The notes under the pieces: generated by a model
The model's input: the letters and a program-made list of their open reading frames with translations, nothing else
Databases searched by the model: none
Told to the model about the DNA's origin: nothing
Made by a program: the position numbers and the translations under genes
NCBI RefSeq assembly: GCF_002951615.1
Contig: NZ_CP019062.1
Location: forward strand, 3,410,001-3,474,000
Length of the DNA stretch: 64,000 nt
Reading direction: 5' to 3'
Origin: Rahnella sikkimica
Lineage (GTDB): Bacteria > Pseudomonadota > Gammaproteobacteria > Enterobacterales > Enterobacteriaceae
Shown here: positions 52,813 through 62,368 of the stretch, piece by piece
Numbering within the stretch: the stretch's first letter is position 1
How the letters are laid out: every line of letters starts with the position of its first letter

Positions 52813-54966
52813 TTACTCTTCCAGCCCCCGGTTTTTCAGCATCGGCTCAATGGACGGTGCTTTGCCGCGCCAGGTTTTATACAGTTTTTCCAGATCCTCA
52901 CTGTTGCCGCGCGAGAGGATTTGATCACGGAATTTCTGACCATTTTCCCGCGTCAGGCCGCCTTGTTCGGTGATCCCGGCAAAGGCATCGTCGGCCAGCA
53001 TTTCTGTCCACAGATACGCGTAATACCCGGCGGCGTAGCCATTCCCCCAGATATGCTGGAAATAGCTGGAACGGTAGCGCGGCGGCACGTACGCCAGATT
53101 CACTTTGTCCTTCGCCAGCGATTCGGCTTCGAACTTATCGACATCCTGCTGTGGTTCCGTGGCGCTCAGGCTGTGCCAGTGCATGTCGAGCAGCGCGGCG
53201 GCCAGCAGCTCGGTCATGTCATAACCTTTATTAAACTTGCTGGCTTTCTCGATTTTGTCCTGCAAAGCCTGCGGCATGACTTCGCCGGTCTGATAATGCT
53301 TCGCGAAGTGAGTAAACACTTTCGGGTCACTCGCCCAGTGCTCGTTAAACTGGGACGGGAACTCGACGAAATCGCGCGGCGTTGCAGTGCCTGAAAGGCT
53401 TGGATATTGCTGGTCGGCAAACAGCCCGTGCAGCGTATGGCCGAACTCGTGGAACATCGTGATCACGTCATCCCACGACAACAACGCCGGTTGCCCCGCC
53501 GCCGGTTTCTGGAAGTTAGCGACGTTGTAAATCACCGGTTTGGTGCCGAGCAGTTTGGACTGATCGACGAAATTACTCATCCACGCGCCGCCGCCTTTGT
53601 TATCACGCTGATAATAATCGGCGTAAAACAGCGCCATCGATTTGCCGTCTTTATCGAAGACTTCAAAAACGCGCACATCCGGGTTCCAGACTGGCAGGTC
53701 TTTGCGCTCTTTAAACGTGATGCCGTACAGCAGATTTGCCGCGTAGAATACGCCGTTTTCCAGCACGTTATTCAGCTCGAAGTACGGTTTGATCTGCGCA
53801 TCGTCGAGATCGTATTTCTCTTTGCGGACCTGCTGGGCGTAATGCTGCCAGTCCCAGGCCGCTACGCTGAATCCGCCCTTTTGCTTATCGATTTCTGACT
53901 GAATATCTTTCGCCTCACGCTCCGCGCGGGCAGTCGCGGCTGGCACAATTTTGTGCATGAAATCCAGCGCAGCCTGCGGCGTTTTCGCCATCTGGTCTTC
54001 CAGCTTCCACGCCGCATAGCTCGGGAATCCAAGCACTATGGCCTGTTCTGCGCGGACTTTCGCCAGTTTCGCGATAAGCTCACGCGTATCGTTGGCATCG
54101 CCTTTTTCAGCGCGATTGATGGACGCATCGTACAGCGCCTTGCGCGTATCGCGGTTTTCCAGCGACTGCAATAAAGGCTGCTGCGTGGTGTTTTGCAGCA
54201 CCAGCAACCACGCGTTATCCAGCTTGCGGTCTTTGGCCGCCTGCGCCGCGGCGGAAAGTTCAGCTTCGCTCAGCCCGGCAAGCTGCGCTTTATCATTTAC
54301 CGTCAGCCCGCCCGCTTTTGTCGCCGCGAGGAGTTTATTGGTGAACTGCGTACTCAGCGTCGCCGCCTGCTGGTTCAGCGCTTTGAGATTGTCTTTATCG
54401 GCATCCGAAAGATTCGCGCCCGCCAGCTCAAAATCTTTGTACGTCACTTCAATCAGACGCTGCGATTCCGCATCCAGCTTCAGGGTATTGCGCTGGTTAT
54501 ACACGGTTTTCAGGCGGGCAAATAATTTGCTGTTGAGATGAATGCTGTCGTCCATCGCCGCCAGCTTTGGCGAGGTATCTTCATCAATTTTTTGCAGCGT
54601 ATCGTTGGTATTCGCGCCGGTCATCGCGCCGAAAACGCTCTGTACGCGCTGCAACGTGCCGCCGGATTTTTCCAGCGCCACATAGGTATTTTCGAACGTC
54701 GGGGGTGAAGAGTCGTTGGCTATTTTATCGACGTCGGCAAGTTTCTGACGGATACCTTCGAGCAACGCCGGTTCATAATCGCTGTCTTTATACAGATTGA
54801 ATTGCGGTGCCTGATATTCAAGCGGGCTCGGTTTCAGAAACGGATTATCTTTAACAATGGCATGGTTCATGACGGGCTCCTGCGTGGCGGGCTGCACGCT
54901 CTGCGCAGCGCCTGCAAACTGGCTCATGGCCAGACTGGTTGCCAAAAAGAGGTAGGACAAACGCAT
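52813..54966 (-). CDS. dcp: Peptidyl-dipeptidase Dcp with signal peptide
   Basis: 717 residues, M3 family with zinc motif HEFGHTLHG near residue 508. It removes C-terminal dipeptides. The N-terminus MRLSYLFLATSLAMSQFAGA looks like a cleavable signal peptide, indicating a periplasmic enzyme; the conserved core begins about residue 35 (AIVKDNPFLKPS). It is the second M3 peptidase in the window besides prlC. Confidence 0.93.
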   Translation of the reverse strand: MRLSYLFLATSLAMSQFAGAAQSVQPATQEPVMNHAIVKDNPFLKPSPLEYQAPQFNLYKDSDYEPALLEGIRQKLADVDKIANDSSPPTFENTYVALEKSGGTLQRVQSVFGAMTGANTNDTLQKIDEDTSPKLAAMDDSIHLNSKLFARLKTVYNQRNTLKLDAESQRLIEVTYKDFELAGANLSDADKDNLKALNQQAATLSTQFTNKLLAATKAGGLTVNDKAQLAGLSEAELSAAAQAAKDRKLDNAWLLVLQNTTQQPLLQSLENRDTRKALYDASINRAEKGDANDTRELIAKLAKVRAEQAIVLGFPSYAAWKLEDQMAKTPQAALDFMHKIVPAATARAEREAKDIQSEIDKQKGGFSVAAWDWQHYAQQVRKEKYDLDDAQIKPYFELNNVLENGVFYAANLLYGITFKERKDLPVWNPDVRVFEVFDKDGKSMALFYADYYQRDNKGGGAWMSNFVDQSKLLGTKPVIYNVANFQKPAAGQPALLSWDDVITMFHEFGHTLHGLFADQQYPSLSGTATPRDFVEFPSQFNEHWASDPKVFTHFAKHYQTGEVMPQALQDKIEKASKFNKGYDMTELLAAALLDMHWHSLSATEPQQDVDKFEAESLAKDKVNLAYVPPRYRSSYFQHIWGNGYAAGYYAYLWTEMLADDAFAGITEQGGLTRENGQKFRDQILSRGNSEDLEKLYKTWRGKAPSIEPMLKNRGLEE

Positions 54967-55153
54967 TTCAGTCTTCCTTATCTGATTAAGAGAAATTGCT
55001 CCGTTAAGCCATTGAGAATAGACCCCGGTCGCCGATCCGGCAAAAGAAGTGCGTAAGGTAATCGTGTGATGACAAGGGGTTTCAATATTTTCAGGGGAAT
55101 TTTTCTGTCAGGATATTGCCCTTCGCAGCGCGTAAAAATGGCAGGAAACCATC

Positions 55154-55810
55154 ATGATTAAAGACCAGACTTTCACCGGCCAGCGTTTTGGCGTGAAACA
55201 ATTCACCGGCGAAACACTGGAAAATTGCCGCTTTTACCGCTGCCATTTCGACAGCTGCGATTTGTCGGAAACCGCTTTTACGAACTGTCTGTTTTACGAT
55301 GACGACGAACAAACCGGCTGCTCGTTCCAGCACGCAAAACTCCAGGACGCCAGTTTTAAACACTGCGACCTGACAATGGCTGATTTCAAAAACATTCAGG
55401 CGCTCGGTCTGGAGATCCGCGAAAGCAAAGCCACCGGCGCAGATTTCAGCGGTGCCAGCTTTATGAATATGATCACTACCCGCACCTGGTTTTGCAGCGC
55501 GTTCATGACCAAAAATAACTTCAGCTACGCCAACTTCAGCAAAGTCATTCTGGAAAAATGTGAGCTGTGGGAAAACCGCTGGACCGGCGCCAATGTGCAA
55601 GGCGCGAACCTCAGCGGCTCCGACCTTTCCGGCGGAGAATTCACCGAGTTCGACTGGAATAATGTGAACATCACCCACTGCGACCTGACCAATTCCGACC
55701 TGGGCGAATTAAATCTCCGGAAAGTCGATCTCGACGGCGTGAAAATCGACGACTGGCAGCAAAGCCATTTGCTGGAAAGGTTGGGGGTGGTTGTTATTCA
55801 CTCTAAGTGA
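55154..55810 (+). CDS. qnr: Qnr-like pentapeptide-repeat protein
   Basis: 218 residues, close to QnrB/SmaQnr length. Tandem A(D/N)LxX pentapeptides run through the whole protein. Strong Qnr blocks are FMNMITTRTWFCSAF, SYANFSKVILEKCELWENRW, SGSDLSGGEF and THCDLTNSDLG. Qnr proteins mimic DNA and protect gyrase and topoisomerase IV from quinolones. AGGAAA precedes the ATG. No mobile element flanks it, so it looks like a resident chromosomal gene. Unlike qnrB, no good LexA box is visible upstream. Resistance level cannot be judged from sequence. Confidence 0.9.
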   Translation: MIKDQTFTGQRFGVKQFTGETLENCRFYRCHFDSCDLSETAFTNCLFYDDDEQTGCSFQHAKLQDASFKHCDLTMADFKNIQALGLEIRESKATGADFSGASFMNMITTRTWFCSAFMTKNNFSYANFSKVILEKCELWENRWTGANVQGANLSGSDLSGGEFTEFDWNNVNITHCDLTNSDLGELNLRKVDLDGVKIDDWQQSHLLERLGVVVIHSK

Positions 55811-55825
55811 CAGCATTCGAAATGA

Positions 55826-57208
55826 TCATGACGCCTTATTGTACTGCGCCCAGAAACTGTATTTACGCCCGTGTTTGGCTTTAACTTTCGCCATATACTC
55901 GACATGGTTTTGCAATGAAGAATAAGCATCTATATTTTTATCGAGCTGATCTAATTGCTGTAAATAACGGGCACCGTGATGATAAGCCTGTGTTCTACCG
56001 CGTTCTAAAATATCGTCTGTCAGAGTGCGTAGCAGGATGATGCGGAAAAGTCTGTTCTCCTCAGGCACTTTACCCAGCAGTGAAACTAACTGGATATAAT
56101 GCCACTCAGAGAATTCAACAGCCTGTTCAATCGCGATTTTTTCGGCTTTAGAATTTTCCCCAAGCTTGAGTAATGGGTCCAGTTGATCGTAAAGCTCTGT
56201 TTCATTCGAGACCAAAACAATCAGCTTTTCGCGTAATTCCCTTGCATACTCCTCAGAAACCAAAGGTTGCACTCGTTGAAAATTCTCAAACGTCGGGCTG
56301 GCATCCATCAGCTCAATCAATGTGCTCAGGTGTTTTTCCGGTTGATTTAATCCCAGATAACACTCGGCTAATAACGACAAACGTCTTGCATCAGGTTTGT
56401 TCCTCCCATGTTCTCCCCAGTCTTTTTGCAACCAATTCAGGGCTTCATCATAAGCGCTGCAGCTAAGACTGAATTGAACCATGCTTTCCATTTGCAGAGA
56501 ATTTGGCTCAGGGCTTCCCAACAGAGTCGCTCTGATGAACAGAGTAGGATCTTTCAAAGCCTCAGCAATACTGTGAAGATTAACCGACCAGTTTATAGAT
56601 TCTATGTCGCCTTTTTTCTTCTTCAGCGAAGCAACTAACCCTCGCTCGTAATAATCTGCCAGTTGCCTTAATTCATCTTCTGAAAGTAACTGGTTTGCAT
56701 TCGGCAATAACAAATCCAGAACGCCATAATCATTATTATCAGCTAATTTTTTGATAACCGGCACCCAACCTGTTGCCGGCACAGCGCTCAGGCTGGCTGT
56801 TTTTAACCACAGTAAACAAGTATCCCGATAAACGTCGCCGACGCTGCCATCCGAATCATCACAACGGTTCAGGCTATTTTCTGCAGTATCCAGAAGATCG
56901 TCGGCTAATTTAAATGCCAAATCGGGTGAGCCCGGTAAAACAGTATTCTCGATATCCATCTGTAACTGATAGATTTCTTCAGCCAGTTCACCTGCTTGGT
57001 AATAACTGTAAAAATAGGTGGATCGGCCCAGAGATTTGATCTCTTTTTTGAGGGATTTAACTAATTCACTGATGTCTTTTTTGAGTAAGAGTCGCTCTAT
57101 TTTTGCATCCAAAAAGTCATCTTCACCATAAAGCGAAACAATAAACCGCGCCAACTCAACGCTGTCTAATAAAGCGAGTTCATCGGCTAAACCTTGTTGT
57201 TTTTTCAT
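55826..57208 (-). CDS. DUF6880-type protein of unknown function
   Basis: About 460 residues from the ATG at 57208 (CAGGAG at 8 nt); the open frame extends 22 codons into the upstream gene. It is soluble and almost all-helical, TPR-like (RRLSLLAECYLGLNQPEKHLSTLIELMDASPT). The end, HVEYMAKVKAKHGRKYSFW, is the pattern I associate with DUF6880. It starts 19 bp after the metallopeptidase gene and is the last gene of the restriction-modification cluster. Function unknown. Confidence 0.7.
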   Translation of the reverse strand: MKKQQGLADELALLDSVELARFIVSLYGEDDFLDAKIERLLLKKDISELVKSLKKEIKSLGRSTYFYSYYQAGELAEEIYQLQMDIENTVLPGSPDLAFKLADDLLDTAENSLNRCDDSDGSVGDVYRDTCLLWLKTASLSAVPATGWVPVIKKLADNNDYGVLDLLLPNANQLLSEDELRQLADYYERGLVASLKKKKGDIESINWSVNLHSIAEALKDPTLFIRATLLGSPEPNSLQMESMVQFSLSCSAYDEALNWLQKDWGEHGRNKPDARRLSLLAECYLGLNQPEKHLSTLIELMDASPTFENFQRVQPLVSEEYARELREKLIVLVSNETELYDQLDPLLKLGENSKAEKIAIEQAVEFSEWHYIQLVSLLGKVPEENRLFRIILLRTLTDDILERGRTQAYHHGARYLQQLDQLDKNIDAYSSLQNHVEYMAKVKAKHGRKYSFWAQYNKAS

Positions 57209-57227
57209 GATCTTGCTCCTGACACAA

Positions 57228-58007
57228 TTATCCCGCATGGCTCCCATTGAGCAGCGCGGCGGCCATGCCATCAAGGTGAGATTTGATTTTTTCCCAGTGC
57301 GGCATGACCTGTTTCATCAGGCGGTAAAACTGCTCGCTGTGATTGTGTTCAGCAAGATGACAAAGCTCATGCAAAATTACGTAATCGATGCATTCACGCG
57401 GCGCTTTCACCAGATGAGGGTTCAGCGTAATGCGCCCTTGCGGTGAACAGCTTCCCCACTGGGTTTGCATGGTCTGAACACGCAAAGGTGGCCGGTCACT
57501 GACCCATAACGCCTGCCCGAGCATTTCTTCCAGCCGTCTGGCGAAAACCTCTTTGGCGCGGTCTTTGTACCATTCATTGAGTAAAACCCGGATCCGCTCC
57601 GGGTTTCTTTCCCGTACGGTAATTTCCAGCCTGCCGCGCAGCATTTTGACGCGCTGTCTCTGCGCAGGCTCAACCAGGATTTTCAGCATGTACTGCTTGC
57701 CGAGGTAGTAGTGGCTTTCGCCGCTGATATATTGCCGGTCGGTGATGTGCTGTTGCTGGGCACGAAACTCCCGCAGCTGTTGCCAGATCCAGCGGCCGCG
57801 TTTTTTCACCGCGCCGAGCACTTCTTCATCTGAGCTGTTTTCAGGCGCAGCCACCTGTATCCGGCAGTCCGGATGCACTTTGATCAGCACTTTGCTTTTC
57901 TGGCTACGCCGGACGCTGATTTCAAAACAAATCCGCTCATCCCCGTAGTGAAAACACAGGTTCGGTGACGCTTTTTGCGGACGCGGGACTGCAATTCGGA
58001 CGCTCAT
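57228..58007 (-). CDS. YgjP-like (DUF45) zinc metallopeptidase
   Basis: 259 residues. The zinc motif HELCHLAEHNHSEQF is near residues 213-227. It is preceded by the family block QWGSCSPQGRITLNPHLV. It is related to the SprT/YgjP M48-like peptidases. It starts 8 bp after hsdR, and such genes are often found next to type I restriction genes. A role in regulating or turning over the restriction complex is possible but unproven. Confidence 0.85.
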   Translation of the reverse strand: MSVRIAVPRPQKASPNLCFHYGDERICFEISVRRSQKSKVLIKVHPDCRIQVAAPENSSDEEVLGAVKKRGRWIWQQLREFRAQQQHITDRQYISGESHYYLGKQYMLKILVEPAQRQRVKMLRGRLEITVRERNPERIRVLLNEWYKDRAKEVFARRLEEMLGQALWVSDRPPLRVQTMQTQWGSCSPQGRITLNPHLVKAPRECIDYVILHELCHLAEHNHSEQFYRLMKQVMPHWEKIKSHLDGMAAALLNGSHAG

Positions 58008-58015
58008 TTTATCCC

Positions 58016-61000
58016 TCAGACACCGGACAGGCCGACGCGGGTGATTTGCACCACGCTTTCAATAATCATATTCACCTGATGGATACCCGCGCCAACGCTT
58101 TTACATTCTTGGAATAAACACGGCAGCAAACTGGTACGGATCGCTGATTCGATATTTTGCGTATTAATAGAATTTTCAGTGACGGCGCGGTCAACGGCGG
58201 TATCAACGATAAACGCCAGTTCTGTCCATTTCTTTTCAACCTGCGAGTCTGCCACCGCAAACACCTGAGGTAAGGCTTTTTTGAAAACGCCGTAATAAGC
58301 CTGTGCGTGTTTATTGCTGCCAAAAGCATCCGGGATGTCCTGTAACCGGCGGTTTTCAACGTCCTGCATGAATTCGGTATACAACAGATATTGCTTTGAC
58401 GGGTGATCGAACTGCTTTTCAGCTTCTTCGATAGTTTTCAGTAATAAGGTGGAGAACTGTTCGCGGGCATACGGATCATCATGCAAATCCTGTTCAATCA
58501 TTTTCGTAACGCGGGTTTTGATGATGTCAGTTTCATTGCGGGTTTTATCTTCCGACCAGGAAGCATCGGGGGTTTTCGGTTTGTGCCGCCCCATTTTTGA
58601 GACGTCATAGACCGCCTCCGGCTCCTGTATCTGCACGCCGACCACGTGTTTATCCAGCAGATTTTTTACCTGGCTGGCATATTCTTCGTAATCTACCGTT
58701 TCACCGGCGTCCTCTTTAATTTGCAGACGCAAAATCGAAAGCTGGCGCACGGTCTCTTTGTAATTATAACGGTCAGCATCACTAAAACTGTTGTCTTCGA
58801 AGAAAGTCGCCGACTGCAATGCCACTTTCAGACAGCTGGAAAACGCACTGAGCGCCTCGTAAAAATCTTCCCGCGCCTTCAGATGGATATCCACAAACTC
58901 GCCGTTGCGCTGTTCCATTTTCGGCACCAGCACCTGACGCAGCTGTTCCGCATCACCGGTATTTACACCGTCGAAAATCGCCCACAGCGTTTTGTATAAC
59001 AGAGGCAGACGCTTATATTCGCTGCTCATCTGATTATACAGGCCGTCGATATCGTTGATGTCATATCCGCCCTGCGTGCGTGATGCCAGATCCTGATATT
59101 TGGCAATTGTGGTATCCAGCTCGGCCAGCACGCCGCGATAGTCGATCAGCAGACCTTCTTTCTTTTTGTCATGCAGCCGGTTTACGCGGGCAATGGCCTG
59201 GATCAGGTTGTGGCCTTTCAGCGATTTATCGATGTAAAGCACGGCGTTCTGCGGCTCATCAAAGCCCGTCAGCAATTTATCGACTACGATCAGCAGCTTC
59301 AGGTTTTCATCTTTCTCAAAGCGGGTAATCAGTGCCTGAGTATATTTGCGTTCATCCTGGCTGCCGACGTTATCCTTCCACCATTTTGAGACTGCTGGCA
59401 GCGTGGCTTCGTCGATGTCGGTATTGCCCTCGCGGGTGTCCGGCGGGCTCATGACCACTGCAGACTCAAACAGACCGGCTTCATCGAGGTACTTTTTGTA
59501 TTTGATGGCGGAAAGTTTACTGTCGCACGCCAGCTGGCCTTTCAGCCCGTCGGCGATGTGTTTACTGAAATGATTGGCGACGTCGAGCGCGATTAAGCGG
59601 ATACGATCATCGGCGCTTTGCACTTGACCTTTACGGGAATACTTACGCTTTAAGTCAGCGCGCTGCGCCTCGCTTAATCCTTTCGTGATGCGGTCAAACC
59701 AGCTGTCGACGGCTTTCTCGTTCACGTTCAGCTCAGGTTTTCTCTCTTCATACAGCAGCGGCGATACGGCTTTATCCTCCACCGCGCGCTGCATGGTGTA
59801 GGCGTGAACTATCGGCCCAAATTTGTTGGTCGTTTTGTCGTCTTTGAGCAACGGCGTACCGGTAAACGCGACAAATGCGGCATTCGGCAACGCGAGTTTC
59901 ATGCGGATATGGTTTTCGCCGCCCTGACTGCGGTGGCCTTCGTCGATCAGCACAACAATATTGGCGTCGTCGTTGTAACATTCGGGCAATTCGGTTGCCG
60001 ACGTAAATTTCTGAATAAGCGAGAAGATAATCCGCTCTTTACCTTTACTGATCTGTTCCGCCAGCCGCGCGCCGGAGGTGGCCATCGCATTCCTGAAATC
60101 ATTTTTCCCGGATAACTGATCGCCCGAAGCGAAGCTCTTGCTGAGCTGGGCTTGCAGATCAACGCGGTCGGTAACGATGATAAACCGGCAGGCTTTCAGC
60201 GAGTCATCCAGCAGAAGCGCCTTGCTGAACAGCACCATCGTCAGCGATTTCCCTGAACCGGTGGTATGCCAGATAACACCGCCCTCGCGGCCACCTTTGG
60301 CGTTTTTCAGCTTAATGCGGTCCGTCAGACGTTTGATGCCGAACACCTGCTGATAGCGGGCAATCACTCTGCCAATCTTTTTGTCGAACAAGGTATACAG
60401 GCGGATCATGTCCAGCAAACGCGCCGGTAAAAGCAGGCTGATAAGCATCTGATCCTGGCCGGTCACAGCCAGTTTCCCGCCCGCAATCAGTTTCTGATAC
60501 CAGTCTAAATCTTCGGGTTTACGGTGGCTGAACAGGCGGGTGATTTGCTGCGGGCTAAGTTTTTTATTCTTCACCGCCAGCATTTCAGCATCGGTGATAT
60601 CTTCTTCGCGCCAGCCACCCCAGAATTTCAGCGGTGTGCCGCAGGTGGCGTAGCGCCCGTCGCTGCCGTTAATCGAGAGCAGTATCTGGCTGTAGACGAA
60701 CAGATGCGGGATTTCGTCATGCATCTGATTACGCAGGTTTTGGGAAATACCTTCTTCGAGTGTCGGGCCTTTCTTGCCCTGATTGACCGGGCGCTTAGCC
60801 TCGATCACCACCATCGGAATGCCATTCACAAAACCGACGATATCCGGTTTCCGGCAATCAAAATGCGAGGACCCGATGCCGCCGGTGCGGGTGACGCGAA
60901 ACTCTTCGGTCACCAGGAAGCTGTTATTGGCGATATTTTTCCAGTCCACCAGTTCAACGGTCTGGCTGGTTTTACGGCCATCAATAAACTCGGTCACCGT

Positions 61001-61330
61001 GATGCCATACAGCAAATGATTATGCATACGCTGATTCGCCAGCTTCAGCCCTTCGTTGAGCGCCGGGCTGCACACTTCACTGATAATGTTTTCGACAGAT
61101 TTTTCGGATAACGGATGTTCTTTTCCGGCGTAATGAAAACGGCGGGTTTGCAGCACCCGGCGCAGCTCTTCGCGCAATACCACGCTGTCCTGTTTGCCGT
61201 CGCGGGCGTCCAGCGCCTGCTGCGGAGAAAGAAAACGCCAGCCCATGTGGGTCAGCAAAGTCAGCGCCGGTAATTTGGCGATGTATTCTTCTTCAAACTT
61301 CGGTGGCGTGTGCAGCCCGGGTTGCGACAT
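58016..61330 (-). CDS. hsdR: Type I restriction enzyme, R (motor and nuclease) subunit
   Basis: 1104 residues. The nuclease has D163 and E177-x-K179 (PDIVGFVNG, VVIEAKRP). The SF2 motor has Walker A in HTTGSGKSLTM (about 355-365), the DEAD-type box LIDEGHRSQGG (about 461-471) and FTGTPLL. The C-terminal region (about 850-1104) is helical and contacts the methylase core. HsdR translocates and cuts DNA lacking the specific methylation. It lies 3 bp after rhuM. Confidence 0.95.
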   Translation of the reverse strand: MSQPGLHTPPKFEEEYIAKLPALTLLTHMGWRFLSPQQALDARDGKQDSVVLREELRRVLQTRRFHYAGKEHPLSEKSVENIISEVCSPALNEGLKLANQRMHNHLLYGITVTEFIDGRKTSQTVELVDWKNIANNSFLVTEEFRVTRTGGIGSSHFDCRKPDIVGFVNGIPMVVIEAKRPVNQGKKGPTLEEGISQNLRNQMHDEIPHLFVYSQILLSINGSDGRYATCGTPLKFWGGWREEDITDAEMLAVKNKKLSPQQITRLFSHRKPEDLDWYQKLIAGGKLAVTGQDQMLISLLLPARLLDMIRLYTLFDKKIGRVIARYQQVFGIKRLTDRIKLKNAKGGREGGVIWHTTGSGKSLTMVLFSKALLLDDSLKACRFIIVTDRVDLQAQLSKSFASGDQLSGKNDFRNAMATSGARLAEQISKGKERIIFSLIQKFTSATELPECYNDDANIVVLIDEGHRSQGGENHIRMKLALPNAAFVAFTGTPLLKDDKTTNKFGPIVHAYTMQRAVEDKAVSPLLYEERKPELNVNEKAVDSWFDRITKGLSEAQRADLKRKYSRKGQVQSADDRIRLIALDVANHFSKHIADGLKGQLACDSKLSAIKYKKYLDEAGLFESAVVMSPPDTREGNTDIDEATLPAVSKWWKDNVGSQDERKYTQALITRFEKDENLKLLIVVDKLLTGFDEPQNAVLYIDKSLKGHNLIQAIARVNRLHDKKKEGLLIDYRGVLAELDTTIAKYQDLASRTQGGYDINDIDGLYNQMSSEYKRLPLLYKTLWAIFDGVNTGDAEQLRQVLVPKMEQRNGEFVDIHLKAREDFYEALSAFSSCLKVALQSATFFEDNSFSDADRYNYKETVRQLSILRLQIKEDAGETVDYEEYASQVKNLLDKHVVGVQIQEPEAVYDVSKMGRHKPKTPDASWSEDKTRNETDIIKTRVTKMIEQDLHDDPYAREQFSTLLLKTIEEAEKQFDHPSKQYLLYTEFMQDVENRRLQDIPDAFGSNKHAQAYYGVFKKALPQVFAVADSQVEKKWTELAFIVDTAVDRAVTENSINTQNIESAIRTSLLPCLFQECKSVGAGIHQVNMIIESVVQITRVGLSGV

Positions 61331-61333
61331 CAG

Positions 61334-62368
61334 TTAGTCCTTTTTCTGCGCAATGGCGTGAAGTGCCTCAATATTGCTTTTCGCGCCTTCCGCTTCTTTC
61401 AGGCGACGACGCTGTTCGGTGAATTGTTCATATTGCTGGCAGGCTTTTTCATCAGCTTCTTTTTTACTGGTTTTACCGCTGCCCTGCAAAATATCCAGTT
61501 CATTAAAATTAAGAAACTGTTCCAGCTTATCCTGCCAGCTTTTTAAGAATATCTGCTGACGGCGTTTAGTCTGGTCTTCGGCGTAATCCAGCCACATGGA
61601 GATAATACGGTTGAGCTGGTCGATTTCCTCTTCGCGCAGATAATTTTTGGCGATGGTGATATCGGTTTTACGCACGTTGTCATATTTGAAACTGGTCAGC
61701 CCCATATCAGGCAGATTAACGTCAGCACGCTGAGCGATGATTTCCGCCGCGGTTAAACCGGTGCAGGCAAAATGTAATTTGTTCTGGATGGCCTGAAAGA
61801 ACCGGGCGGTTTCTTTATCCGACGGCTGATAATCCGCTGCCATGGCAAATATATCTTTAATGCGCAAATAAATGCGGCGCTCGCTGGCACGAATATCGCG
61901 GATGCGTTCCAGCATCTCATCGAAATAATCCGGCACCACCGATTGCCCGACAGGCGGATTTTTCAGCCGCACATCGTCCATCACAAACCCTTTAATGACA
62001 TATTCCTGCAGGGTTTGCGTTGCCCACTGGCGGAACTGCGTACCCCTGGCAGAACGGACGCGATAGCCGACGGACAGAATCACTGCCAAATTATAATGAC
62101 GGATCTGCCGGTTTATCTGCCTTACGCCTTCGGTTTGAACTTGTAAGTAATCCTTACAGGTTGAACTTTGAGCATGTTCACCTTCTGCATAAACCGCTTT
62201 GATATGCTGGGTGATTGCCTGCGGTGTGACCTGATAAAGCTCTGACATCCCTGCCTGAGAAAGCCACAACGTATCTGACTCAAAGCGACATTCCAGCCGT
62301 ACGCGCCCGTCAGCGCTTTGAAACAGAACAAATTCTCCCGCCGGAGCCGTTGTCACTTTCTCATCCAT
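61334..62368 (-). CDS. rhuM: RhuM-family protein between hsdS and hsdR
   Basis: 344 residues. Family blocks are FESDTLWLSQAGMSELYQV, ITQHIKAVYAEGE, HYNLAVILSVGYRVRSARG and FRQWATQTLQEYVIKGF. RhuM is named from Salmonella SPI-3 and its biochemical role is unknown. Its N-terminus resembles phage Bro/KilA-type DNA-interacting modules. It overlaps the hsdS stop by one base (TGATG) and lies 3 bp before hsdR, so it is embedded in the operon. Confidence 0.88.
   Translation of the reverse strand: MDEKVTTAPAGEFVLFQSADGRVRLECRFESDTLWLSQAGMSELYQVTPQAITQHIKAVYAEGEHAQSSTCKDYLQVQTEGVRQINRQIRHYNLAVILSVGYRVRSARGTQFRQWATQTLQEYVIKGFVMDDVRLKNPPVGQSVVPDYFDEMLERIRDIRASERRIYLRIKDIFAMAADYQPSDKETARFFQAIQNKLHFACTGLTAAEIIAQRADVNLPDMGLTSFKYDNVRKTDITIAKNYLREEEIDQLNRIISMWLDYAEDQTKRRQQIFLKSWQDKLEQFLNFNELDILQGSGKTSKKEADEKACQQYEQFTEQRRRLKEAEGAKSNIEALHAIAQKKD

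Noticed and set aside
55106..55125. LexA box upstream of the qnr-like gene
   Set aside because: Only the CTGT half is present (CTGTCAGGATATTGCC); the ACAG half is missing.
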